This document shows positions 13,849 through 21,605 of a stretch of 36,879 nt of DNA, piece after piece. The translations under genes and the position numbers were made by a program. The stretch is from a virus, in IMG/VR virus record IMGVR_UViG_3300042896_000066, positions 1-36,879 of that record; one strand, written 5' to 3'. The notes under the pieces were generated by a model. The model was not told the DNA's origin. It made no database searches and saw only the letters and a list, made by a program, of their open reading frames with translations. Each line of letters begins with the position of its first letter. Within the stretch, counting starts at the first letter, position 1.

Positions 13849-13918
13849 TCTCTTGGAGTTCATTTTTAATTATCCTAGAACCGTAATTGGCAGGAAAGGT
13901 ATAGCAGTATGGCATTGA
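13838..13918 (+). CDS. Possible 26-residue overlapping ORF
   Basis: An ATG inside the last codons of the zinc-ribbon gene opens 26 codons that end inside the start of the scaffold gene. The product would be basic with a hydrophobic start. It spans the 60-base gap between the two genes exactly, but has no ribosome site. It could be a coupling frame rather than a functional protein. Confidence 0.25.
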   Translation: MANNLLEFIFNYPRTVIGRKGIAVWH

Positions 13919-14694
13919 TTGACCCAGAAGAAGTGTTTGAGAGTGAATTTGATACTCCAAACGGACACAGTAACGAGCTAGATGATGCTTCTATTGTAGC
14001 TGAGAAACCCAAGATTCCCGATAAATACTCGGGCAAGAGTCTTGAAGATATTGTGAATATGCACCAAGAGGCTGAGAAGTTGATTGGTAGACAGGCACAA
14101 GAAGTAGGCGAGGTTCGTAAGTTAGCAGATGAACTACTTAAACAACAACTCTATCCGAAACAATCTAAAGAGCCGACTGCTCAGGTAGAAGATAATCAAG
14201 AGATTGATTTCTTTGAAGACCCTAAGAAGGCAGTTCGACAAGCTGTTGATAATCACCCCGATGTACTAGCTGCTAAACAAGCTACACGCGAGATGAAACA
14301 GATGCAAACTCAAGCAATGCTCCAAAAGAAGCACCCTGACTTTGCAGAAGTAACTAAGGATGGTGATTTCATTGAATGGGTAAAAGGTTCTCAGTTGCGT
14401 CTAAATATGTACGCACAGGCAGATTCCAATTACGACTTTCAATCAGCAGATGAACTACTGACTACGTTCAAACAGATTCGTGGTACTCGCAGCAATCAGG
14501 CAAAAGAAGAAGGCAATCAAGCCCTCAAGAAGAACTTGCAAGCTGCATCCGTGGATGTTGGTGGAACAGGGGAGACTTCACAGAAAGTCTATCGTCGTGC
14601 AGACCTTATCAGGCTTCGCATGACAGACCCAAGGCGTTACGAAGCATTGTCAGATGACATCATGCAGGCATACGCTGAAGGTCGCGTTAAATAA
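13909..14694 (+). CDS. Scaffold protein for capsid assembly
   Basis: A 261-residue, highly charged helical protein directly before the major capsid gene, the standard place for the scaffold, which guides prohead assembly and then leaves. It has an acidic N-terminus, a 'PDKYSGKSLEDIVNMHQEAE' segment near 35-55 that is typical of podovirus scaffolds, Gln/Lys-rich coiled-coil parts, and a basic C-terminus, the region that usually binds coat protein. An AGGAAAGG ribosome site lies upstream of the ATG at 13909. Confidence 0.85.
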   Translation: MALIDPEEVFESEFDTPNGHSNELDDASIVAEKPKIPDKYSGKSLEDIVNMHQEAEKLIGRQAQEVGEVRKLADELLKQQLYPKQSKEPTAQVEDNQEIDFFEDPKKAVRQAVDNHPDVLAAKQATREMKQMQTQAMLQKKHPDFAEVTKDGDFIEWVKGSQLRLNMYAQADSNYDFQSADELLTTFKQIRGTRSNQAKEEGNQALKKNLQAASVDVGGTGETSQKVYRRADLIRLRMTDPRRYEALSDDIMQAYAEGRVK

Positions 14695-14728
14695 ACAAAT
14701 TACATTAATTCTTTAAAGGAAATTACAA

Positions 14729-15652
14729 ATGGCTCTCGGAACCGCTCACGTCACTAAGACGACCGCTGCAACTTTCATCCCCGCTATCTGGTCTGATGAA
14801 ATCATTGCCTCTTACCAGAAGAATCTGGTTATGGCTAACCTCATCAAGAAGATGAGCTTCAAAGGCAAGAAAGGTGATACCGTTCACATTCCTGCCCCTA
14901 CTCGTGGTAATGCTTCTCTCAAAGGTGCTCAAGCTCAGGTTACACTGATCGCAGCTACTGAAGGTGAAGTTATTGTCAGCATCGACAAGCACTATGAGTA
15001 CAGCCGCTTGATCGAAGATATTGTGGAAACACAAGCTCTCGCTTCTCTCCGCAGCTTCTACACTGAAGATGCAGGCTACGCACTTGCCCGTCAGGTTGAT
15101 TTCGATCTGATCTCTCTTGGTCGTGGTGTTAATGCTGGAGGCGGTACTACTGCTTACTCTGGTGGTGTTTCCGGCGCTGATGGCTCTACTGCCTATGTTG
15201 CCGGAGCTAACACTGGCTTGGGCGCACTGACTGACATTGCTATTCGTCGCGCCATCCAACGTCTCGATGACGCTGATGTGCCTATGGATAATCGCTTCTT
15301 GATGGTTCCTCCTTCTACTCGCAACACCTTGATGGGTATCGCTCGATTTACTGAGCAAGCCTTCGTCGGTGAGTCTGGTGGTGGTAACACTATCCGTAAC
15401 GGTGAAATTGGTAATGTTTATGGTATCCCTGTATTCGTTACCTCTAATGCCGATACAACCAGCGGCACTACTGCTGCTCGTGTCTGCTTGTTGGGTCATA
15501 AAGACTTCGCAGTGTTGGCTGAACAACAATCTGTTCGCTCACAGACTCAGTACAAACAAGAATACCTCGGTACTCTGTTTACTGCTGATACCATCTACGG
15601 TTTCAAAGAACTGCGTGATGGCGCTGCCGTGGCCTTGGTTGTTCCAGCCTAA
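14729..15652 (+). CDS. Major capsid protein
   Basis: A 307-residue protein with HK97-fold-like features of podovirus coat proteins. It has an N-terminal arm (P-A-I-W-S-D-E-I), a 'GDTVHIPAPTR' strand near 50, a long helix around 85-115, and a C-terminal 'F-K-E-L-R-D-G-A-A-V' segment. It follows the scaffold gene, has a strong AAGGAAA ribosome site, and is followed at once by a strong terminator, as expected for the most abundant virion protein. Codon use is strongly biased, and this produces a long antisense shadow frame that should be ignored. Confidence 0.93.
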   Translation: MALGTAHVTKTTAATFIPAIWSDEIIASYQKNLVMANLIKKMSFKGKKGDTVHIPAPTRGNASLKGAQAQVTLIAATEGEVIVSIDKHYEYSRLIEDIVETQALASLRSFYTEDAGYALARQVDFDLISLGRGVNAGGGTTAYSGGVSGADGSTAYVAGANTGLGALTDIAIRRAIQRLDDADVPMDNRFLMVPPSTRNTLMGIARFTEQAFVGESGGGNTIRNGEIGNVYGIPVFVTSNADTTSGTTAARVCLLGHKDFAVLAEQQSVRSQTQYKQEYLGTLFTADTIYGFKELRDGAAVALVVPA

Positions 15653-15670
15653 GCAATAGGTTAGATTATC

Positions 15671-15706
15671 AAGGGGGACTCTTTCACAAGGGTTCCCCTT
15701 TTTTTA
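15671..15706 (+). terminator. Rho-independent terminator after the capsid gene
   Basis: An 11-bp stem with one mismatch, arms 15671-15681 and 15690-15700, an 8-base loop, and a run of seven T from 15699. Ends or dampens transcription from the capsid promoter. Confidence 0.9.
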
Positions 15707-15716
15707 AATGTGTATA

Positions 15717-15725
15717 TGATATAAT
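15717..15725 (+). promoter_or_regulatory. Extended -10 promoter after the capsid terminator
   Basis: TG (15717-15718), one base, TATAAT (15720-15725). An extended -10 can work without a good -35, and none is seen. It would restart transcription of the tail and lysis genes. Confidence 0.6.
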
Positions 15726-15799
15726 GCAAATCTAGGTAAAAACACCTAAATGTATTCCATAGTGTACACATCTAAAAGAATTAATAGGAGAATAATACA

Positions 15800-15964
15800 A
15801 TGGCTAAATTTAAATGTATTCATACAGGTAACGAGTTTACCTTTAATGATGTAGATTCAGTTGAGATGCGTAAACACGTTGAATATACAGAAGTACTTGA
15901 ACAAGAAGAACCAGTACCTGTTGTAGTTAAACCTAAGACAACTTCTAAGAAGGAATCTAACTAA
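15800..15964 (+). CDS. 54-residue virion-region protein
   Basis: A 54-codon frame with a TAGGAG ribosome site about ten bases upstream. Its TAA overlaps the next ATG (TAATG). The product starts with a short beta-like segment (M-A-K-F-K-C-I-H-T-G), then is acidic, and ends in a Pro/Val- then Lys-rich tail. Small proteins like this after the capsid gene can be head decoration or adaptor proteins, but the role here is unknown. Confidence 0.75.
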   Translation: MAKFKCIHTGNEFTFNDVDSVEMRKHVEYTEVLEQEEPVPVVVKPKTTSKKESN

Positions 15965-16944
15965 TGAGTATTTATCGCGGTGCTGGTGGCGCTAGTGATG
16001 CCACTGATGATTCAACAGTAAACGCTGTAGCTGGTTATGCTGCAAGTGCAGCCTCAAGTGCCACCAATGCAGCCAACAGCGCAACCAATGCAGCTACAAG
16101 CGCAACCAATGCAGCAGGCTCTGTAGCTACAGTAGCCTCTAGTGCATCAGCAGCAGCTACGAGTGCCTCTAATGCAGCTACAAGTGCTTCATCAGCACAG
16201 GGCTATTCCATTATTGGTTTAGGTTATAGAAACTTTGCTCAAACCTATGCAACCTTTGCACAGACAAGTGCCACTAATGCATCCTCTAGTGCATCAGAAG
16301 CTTCAGGTGCTGCTACAACGACTACTACACAAGCAAGTACAGCCACTACTCAGGCAGGTATTGCTACGGCTAAAGCTGCTGAGTCTGCGGACAGTGCTGC
16401 AAGTGCATTGAATATTTACGGCAACACTACTGTAATGAATAATAGTGTTAATAACGCCGCCACAAGTGCTTCTAACTCTTTAGACAGTGCCGATAATGCA
16501 GCGTCATCAGCTTCAGCTTCTTCTATTAGTGCAGTCAGTTCAGCCTCTTCTGCTAGTGCTGCTCTTACTTCTGCAAACTCTGCAAATAGTTCTGCAAGCT
16601 CTGCACAGAATAGTGCCAACACAGCGACATCAGCAGCCACAGTAGCGGCAACCACTGCAACACAAGCAGTTTATAATTCCCTACAAGGTCTTGTTAATAT
16701 AGTAAGTGCGTCAGAAAGTGCCGCAGAAAGTGCTGCTTATAATTCTGCTCGTTCAAGTAATAATGCTGCTGACTCTGCTCAATTATCAGAATATTATGCG
16801 TCAGTCTCTCAAAGTAACGCAATCAGTGTAGTTACTTTAGAAACTGCCCCTCCTTATGTGCAGGGCGGATTGTATTTTGATACCACGCTGAATAAGTTAC
16901 GGGGCGGCGGTGCTACAGCTTGGGAAACAGTGACTTCTATATAA
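15964..16944 (+). CDS. Ala/Ser-rich fibre or stalk protein
   Basis: A 326-residue protein. It opens M-S-I-Y-R-G-A-G-G, a start seen on phage fibre proteins that attach to the tail. About residues 25-290 are almost wholly Ala, Ser, Thr and Asn in heptad-like A-x-S-A-x-x-A repeats, predicted as a long trimeric coiled coil. The C-terminus (G-G-L-Y-F-D-T-T-x-N-K-L-R ... W-E-T-V) is a small beta domain found at fibre tips or joints. Likely a slender side fibre or an adaptor to it. Confidence 0.8.
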   Translation: MSIYRGAGGASDATDDSTVNAVAGYAASAASSATNAANSATNAATSATNAAGSVATVASSASAAATSASNAATSASSAQGYSIIGLGYRNFAQTYATFAQTSATNASSSASEASGAATTTTTQASTATTQAGIATAKAAESADSAASALNIYGNTTVMNNSVNNAATSASNSLDSADNAASSASASSISAVSSASSASAALTSANSANSSASSAQNSANTATSAATVAATTATQAVYNSLQGLVNIVSASESAAESAAYNSARSSNNAADSAQLSEYYASVSQSNAISVVTLETAPPYVQGGLYFDTTLNKLRGGGATAWETVTSI

Positions 16945-16945
16945 T

Positions 16946-17179
16946 ATGGAAACACAAGCACTAATTAATATCTTCTTAGGTTGTATGGCTTCAGTAACAG
17001 GGTGGTTTGCAAGAGAACTGTGGTCGGCTGTACAGACACTTAAAGATGATCTTTATAAACTAAGAGAAGAGATAGCTAAGAACTATATGCCTAAAGATGA
17101 GTTTGTTTCCTTCAAAGGGGAACTGTTCACAATGCTTAGGCGCATAGAAGATAAACTTGAAAAGAAAGAGGATAAGTAA
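16946..17179 (+). CDS. Membrane-anchored coiled-coil protein, possible lysis accessory
   Basis: A 77-residue protein with a hydrophobic N-terminal segment (about 5-22, L-I-N-I-F-L-G-C-M-A-S) and a charged helical C-terminal half rich in Lys and Glu. Similar small proteins beside phage fibre genes have been labelled holin-like, XhlA-like or i-spanin-like without proof. The main lysis genes lie 7.5 kb downstream, so a structural role is as likely. No partner o-spanin is recognised. Confidence 0.65.
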   Translation: METQALINIFLGCMASVTGWFARELWSAVQTLKDDLYKLREEIAKNYMPKDEFVSFKGELFTMLRRIEDKLEKKEDK

Positions 17180-17180
17180 T

Positions 17181-17372
17181 ATGGCTACAAAGAAACAAAT
17201 GGCTGCTAAGACAGGCAAGGTGATGGGTGAATATAAAGAAGGTACTTTGCACTCAGGTAAAGGAGGCAAGGTAGTTACCAATCCAAAGCAAGCGATTGCA
17301 ATTGCACTTAGTGAAGCTAAGAGTCTCCCTAAACGAGGACAACGAACAATGACAAATAAAGGTAAGAAATAA
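17181..17372 (+). CDS. DUF6496-like basic protein
   Basis: A 63-residue, Lys-rich protein. The order K-V-M-G-E-Y-K-x-G-x-L-H-S-G-K-G-G-K-V-V ... K-Q-A-I-A-I-A-L-S-E-A matches the DUF6496 family, small basic proteins of bacteria and phages with no known function. I start at ATG 17181, after the preceding TAA, rather than at the earlier in-frame ATG. The charge suggests binding to DNA or to the capsid interior. Confidence 0.82.
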   Translation: MATKKQMAAKTGKVMGEYKEGTLHSGKGGKVVTNPKQAIAIALSEAKSLPKRGQRTMTNKGKK

Positions 17373-17374
17373 TC

Positions 17375-18037
17375 ATGGCTCTTCCAACATACTTAGACCT
17401 TGTTAATGATGTGTTGGTTCGTTTGCGTGAACCAGCAGTAGGCTCTGTCAATGAGAATACACTATCAACCCTTGTAGGGAAGTTTATCAATGATGCTAAA
17501 CGACAAGTAGAGGATTCTTATAACTGGAATGCTTTAACTGCTACACTTTCTGTAGTGACAACTCCCAATGTATTTAACTATGGTCTTGTTTCTTCAGGTG
17601 GTAGATTTAAGTTATTAGATGCTTATAATCAAACAGATTTAACATCTATGTCAGGTGCTTCTTCTACTTTTATGAATGAGCAATTCATTTTAGCGGGAAC
17701 AACACCAACAACAGGTTCTCCTTATTATTATAACTTCAATGGCATCACAGCATTGGGTGATACGCAGGTAGATGTTTTCCCTGTTCCTGATAAGGCATAT
17801 ACACTATTCTTTAATATGTATATTCCCCAAGAAGAGCTATCTACAAACACAACAACAATGCTTGTACCTAAAGAGCCTGTTATCTTACTTGCGTATGCTC
17901 GGTCACTGGTGGAGCGCGGTGAAGATGGTGGACTTAATAGTTCTGAAGCATATTCGATGTATAAGAGTTCTCTGTCAGATGCAATCTCATTAGAATCAGG
18001 GCGATATGTTGAAGAAGAATGCTGGACATGGAGCTAA
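17375..18037 (+). CDS. Tail tubular protein A-like / head-closure adaptor
   Basis: A 220-residue protein of the T7 gp11-like adaptor type. It has an N-terminal helical part (T-Y-L-D-L-V-N-D-V-L-x-R-L-R-E-P-x-V) followed by 'FINDAKRQVEDSYNWNAL', and a C-terminal helical part with A-R-S-L-V-E-R-G-E-D-G. These proteins ring the portal and connect it to the tail nozzle. It directly precedes the nozzle-like gene, the same order as T7 genes 11 and 12. Confidence 0.85.
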   Translation: MALPTYLDLVNDVLVRLREPAVGSVNENTLSTLVGKFINDAKRQVEDSYNWNALTATLSVVTTPNVFNYGLVSSGGRFKLLDAYNQTDLTSMSGASSTFMNEQFILAGTTPTTGSPYYYNFNGITALGDTQVDVFPVPDKAYTLFFNMYIPQEELSTNTTTMLVPKEPVILLAYARSLVERGEDGGLNSSEAYSMYKSSLSDAISLESGRYVEEECWTWS

Positions 18038-18040
18038 TAG

Positions 18041-19603
18041 ATGGCACAACAATTACAAACATTCTCAATTACAGCACCGGGCTTCTACGGTCTTAACACA
18101 CAGGATAGCTCATTAGACCTCGCTTCAGGCTTTGCTCTAGTGGCTAACAACTGTGTCATTGACCAGTACGGACGCATTGGTGCTCGTAAGGGCTGGGTTC
18201 CACAGCACGTCTACAATACTGCCTTAGATGGCTTTGCAGTTCGTACACTAGGTGAGCACGTTGGTGACGATGGTTCAACCTATGTTATGTGTGCAGGTAA
18301 TAACAAAGTATTCCGCTTAGTCTCCGGTACGCTTACTGAGATTACTTATGGTGGTGGCGGTATTGCTCCGGTCATCACAGCAGACAACTGGAGTATCTGT
18401 TCACAAGGCGGTGCTGCATTTGCATTTCAGATTAATCATGACCCTCTGGTGTTTGACTCTAGTTTATCTACAACACAGTACAGACGAGTAAGTGAACTTC
18501 CCGGCTATAGTGGAACAGTTCAGAAAGCTAACTTCTGTATGAGTGCTTTCGGGCGTATCTGGAATGTAGACACTGCAACAGATAAATCTCTTATTCAGTG
18601 GAGTGACATCAATGCACCTAATAAGTGGAACTCAGGCTCCGCAGGTACACTAGATACCACCTCAGTATGGCCTAATGGTAATGATACTGTAGTTGGAATG
18701 GCTGCACACAATAATTACTTGTTTATCTTTGGACGTAATAACATCCTTATTTACAACAATGCCAACATCTTAATTACAGGGGTCTCAACTCTGGCTGCAA
18801 TGACCTTAGAAGACACAATCACAGGTATCGGCTGCATTGCTCGTGATTCTATTCAGTACACAGGTAGCGATGTCTTGTTCTTGTCTAACACTGGTCTACG
18901 ATCTGTGATGCGTACCATTCAAGAGAAGAGTGCTCCATTCAGGGACTTGAGTAAGAATGTTCGTACTGACTTAATGAATGCAGTTGCTGGAGAGGACTTA
19001 GCAACTATTAAGTCTGTCTACAATCCGTTCGAGAGTTTCTACTTGCTGACGCTTCCAATCCTCAAGACAGTCTACTGCTTTGATATGAGAAGTCCTTTAC
19101 AGGATGGCGCTGCAAAGGTAACCACTTGGGATGGAATGGAACCTTCTTCATTCTGTATGCTTCGAGATAACTCGATGCTTGTAGGCAAGGTAGCCTATGT
19201 CGGTAAATACACTGGCTACCTAGATAATGAATCTTCGTACCGTATGCAGTATTTTACTAATCATACTGACTTAGGTGCTCCATCAGTATCTTCTATTCTG
19301 AAGAAACTATCTGTAGTTGTTATTGGTGGTAGCGATCAGTTTGTTACTATTAAATGGGGATATGATTTCACTGGTAATTATTCTGCACAGAATGTTAAAA
19401 TACCTGCACAGGGGGTTGCTTATTATGGAGTAAGCGAGTATAATATAGCAGAGTATTCACCGGGTACATCATTACAAACTCTTGTGGCTTATCCTACAGG
19501 CAGCGGCAAAGTTATTCAAACAGGCTATGAAAGTGATATTGCTGGTGCTGCATTAAGCATACAGAAGATTGAAATTCTAGCTAAAAATGGAAAGATTATT
19601 TAA
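18041..19603 (+). CDS. Tail tubular protein B-like / tail nozzle (stabilisation) protein
   Basis: A 520-residue beta-rich protein. The opening G-F-Y-G-L-N-T-Q-D-S-S-L-D-L then 'ALVANNCVIDQYGRIGARKG' is the signature start of the phage stabilisation/nozzle family (P22 gp10 and T7 gp12 types), which form the propeller-like tail tube. A short GGAG ribosome site lies at the end of the preceding gene. Its stop overlaps the next fibre gene (TAATG), suggesting joint assembly. Confidence 0.85.
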   Translation: MAQQLQTFSITAPGFYGLNTQDSSLDLASGFALVANNCVIDQYGRIGARKGWVPQHVYNTALDGFAVRTLGEHVGDDGSTYVMCAGNNKVFRLVSGTLTEITYGGGGIAPVITADNWSICSQGGAAFAFQINHDPLVFDSSLSTTQYRRVSELPGYSGTVQKANFCMSAFGRIWNVDTATDKSLIQWSDINAPNKWNSGSAGTLDTTSVWPNGNDTVVGMAAHNNYLFIFGRNNILIYNNANILITGVSTLAAMTLEDTITGIGCIARDSIQYTGSDVLFLSNTGLRSVMRTIQEKSAPFRDLSKNVRTDLMNAVAGEDLATIKSVYNPFESFYLLTLPILKTVYCFDMRSPLQDGAAKVTTWDGMEPSSFCMLRDNSMLVGKVAYVGKYTGYLDNESSYRMQYFTNHTDLGAPSVSSILKKLSVVVIGGSDQFVTIKWGYDFTGNYSAQNVKIPAQGVAYYGVSEYNIAEYSPGTSLQTLVAYPTGSGKVIQTGYESDIAGAALSIQKIEILAKNGKII

Positions 19604-20271
19604 TGACAAATTATGTAAAATCAACTAACTTTACTTCAAAGGATTCCCTACCGCAGGGTAATGCTTTGAAGATTGTTAAAGGTGCTGAGATTGACTCAGA
19701 GTTTAATAATATTGCAGTAGCAGTTGCTACAAAGGCAAATACAGCTAGCCCTGTATTTACAGGTACTGTAACAGCACCGCTCATTACTGGAAATTTAACT
19801 GGTAATGTTACTGGAAATTCTAGTACAGCTACTTTAGCAACTGATGCAACTAATGCTGTTAATGCAACCAATGCTGTTAATGCAACCAATGCTATTAATG
19901 CAACTAATGCTGTTACTGCGGCTAATGCAACTAATGCTGATTATGCAACTAATGCCGGTAATGGTGGAGTAATTTCTGTTAATGGTGTTTCTGGTGCAGT
20001 AGTAACAACAAATTTATATTCAATCGGCTCAATTGTTGTGGGTCGTCCCGCCAATACAACAAATTATCCTATTAATTCTACAATAACCGGAACTAGCTTA
20101 TATTCAACTTCAATTTATAATTACTTTAATGGGGCATGGCAAAATTCTTTGCTTGGTGCTGGTTATATAAGTAATTGTGTTTTAATTAATACTGGAAACT
20201 GGAAATGTATTTCAGATGCCCAAGGCGATAACAATACTGGTGGGGCAGGTGTCTGGGTACGATACTCTTAA
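19603..20271 (+). CDS. Repeat-rich tail fibre protein
   Basis: A 222-residue protein. Its N-terminal part (K-G-x-E-I-D-S-E-F-N-N-I-A-V-A-V-A-T-K) is a common fibre attachment motif. The middle has F-T-G-T-V and L-T-G-N-V-T-G-N repeats followed by A-T-N-A-V-N repeats, likely a triple-stranded beta or coiled-coil shaft. A small C-terminal domain may be the tip. It is directly coupled to the nozzle gene, so it is likely attached to the tail. Confidence 0.82.
   Translation: MTNYVKSTNFTSKDSLPQGNALKIVKGAEIDSEFNNIAVAVATKANTASPVFTGTVTAPLITGNLTGNVTGNSSTATLATDATNAVNATNAVNATNAINATNAVTAANATNADYATNAGNGGVISVNGVSGAVVTTNLYSIGSIVVGRPANTTNYPINSTITGTSLYSTSIYNYFNGAWQNSLLGAGYISNCVLINTGNWKCISDAQGDNNTGGAGVWVRYS
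19843..19957 (+). repeat. 18-bp repeats coding for Ala-Thr-Asn units
   Basis: Units like AATGCAACCAATGCTGTT recur about six times with small changes, encoding the shaft of the fibre. Likely expanded by slippage. Confidence 0.8.
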
Positions 20272-20275
20272 AATT

Positions 20276-20578
20276 ATGAAGACACCTGTGATATATGCCA
20301 TGAGCTACACAGTCTATTTGGAGAACTACATGGGCAATTCGTTTATTCATTGCGATTGTCATAAATGGACTAAAGAAATAAAGCTGGCTCTGTTACAGGA
20401 TGTCAATACTCTTGTGCAAATACATAGAAAACCCCTACTTGCAATACATGAAATAGGTGATAAGAAACATTTAAAGTTTCTATCGCTCATGGGGTTTACA
20501 TATCATAGTAACTTTGAAGGAATGGACAATATAATGCGTCAACTTTATGTTAAAGAATTTAAGATGGGAGATAAATAA
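20276..20578 (+). CDS. GNAT-like protein (T7 gp13 position)
   Basis: I start the 100-residue protein at ATG 20276, just after the fibre stop; a start at 20216 would overlap that gene by 56 bases. The central H-C-D-C-H-K-W segment and the C-terminal 'HLKFLSLMGF' resemble a shortened GNAT acetyltransferase fold; the latter matches the usual end of such domains. Proteins of this kind stand before the ejection proteins in T7-like phages (DUF2833, gp13 type). Whether it binds acetyl-CoA is unclear because the P-loop part is not obvious. Confidence 0.6.
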   Translation: MKTPVIYAMSYTVYLENYMGNSFIHCDCHKWTKEIKLALLQDVNTLVQIHRKPLLAIHEIGDKKHLKFLSLMGFTYHSNFEGMDNIMRQLYVKEFKMGDK

Positions 20579-21591
20579 TGGGTATTGAAGCTGCACTAAT
20601 CGGGGGTGGTCTTGGACTACTCGGAAGTTCAATGTCAAGTAACGCTGCTTCTAATGCCGCTGCTCAGTCTGCCGCTGCTCAAGTAGAAGCTGCAAAGATC
20701 GCGGCAGAGGCTTCAAAGTTCAAGCCAATTGGAACCACTACTCGGTTTGGTTCTAGTCAATTTGGATATAACCCTGCTGGTGATCTAACCTCCGCAGGCT
20801 ACACAATGTCTCCTGAGCTTCTAGCACAGCAGAATCAATTGATGTCAGGCGCTGGTGCTGCTCTGCCTCAAGCAGGAACGAATGCTCAAGCAGGTCAAGG
20901 ATTGTTTAATCTTGGTCAACAGTATTCAGCTATCAATCCTCAAGAGGCTGCTGCACAGTGGATGAAGCAACAACAAGCTATTCTACAGCCCGGTCAAGAT
21001 CAGACTTATGCAGCCCTACAGCAACAGCTTCAGAATACAGGTCGTGGTGGCTTTTCAGTAGCTCAAGGAGGCAATCTCCAGTCAGCTAACCCTGAATTGG
21101 CTGCTTACTATAACTCCTTAGCTAACCAACAGAGTCAACTGGCTGGACAAGCTACTCAGATGGGGCAGCAACAGACTACATTCGGTGCTGGTTTAATGGG
21201 TACTGGATTAGACCTTCAGAGTGCTGCTTACAATCCTTATAAGACACAGTTCGGCCTTGCACAGACTCTTGAGAGCGCTGCTCAACAGCCTTTGGATATT
21301 AGTTCATCAATGGCAGGCCGTACTACGCAAGCTAATCAACTAGGAGCACAAGGTCTTTTAGCTGCTCAGAATGCTGCTGCTGGTTTGAACTATGGCGCTA
21401 ATGCTTATAGTCCAGCAGGGGCTACATTGGCAGGGCTGGCAGGCAATCAACAGTTTGGTACTGCCGTTAGTGATTGGTGGAAAGGGGCACCTACTCCAAC
21501 TGACATGACAGGTTTTCAATCACAGTATGCACCTGTAACATATCCAGCAGCAACAGGTGCTCCGCTGGGTTCTGGAATGTGGTCACAATAA
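20578..21591 (+). CDS. Internal virion (ejection) protein, gp14-like
   Basis: A 337-residue protein. The N-terminus M-G-I-E-A-A-L-I-G-G-G-L-G-L-L-G-S is a Gly-rich hydrophobic segment of about 18 residues. Ala-rich helix and a long Gln/Ala/Gly-rich region follow. T7 gp14-type ejection proteins have this shape, and insert into the outer membrane when DNA is ejected. The start overlaps the previous stop as TAATG. The next two genes also look like ejection proteins. Confidence 0.78.
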   Translation: MGIEAALIGGGLGLLGSSMSSNAASNAAAQSAAAQVEAAKIAAEASKFKPIGTTTRFGSSQFGYNPAGDLTSAGYTMSPELLAQQNQLMSGAGAALPQAGTNAQAGQGLFNLGQQYSAINPQEAAAQWMKQQQAILQPGQDQTYAALQQQLQNTGRGGFSVAQGGNLQSANPELAAYYNSLANQQSQLAGQATQMGQQQTTFGAGLMGTGLDLQSAAYNPYKTQFGLAQTLESAAQQPLDISSSMAGRTTQANQLGAQGLLAAQNAAAGLNYGANAYSPAGATLAGLAGNQQFGTAVSDWWKGAPTPTDMTGFQSQYAPVTYPAATGAPLGSGMWSQ

Positions 21592-21605
21592 AGGAATAAA
21601 TAACT

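Noticed and set aside
14723-15529. 268-codon frame antisense to the major capsid gene
   Set aside because: A shadow of the strong codon bias of the capsid gene. Its composition is that of a reverse-complemented coding sequence, and no promoter or ribosome site supports it.
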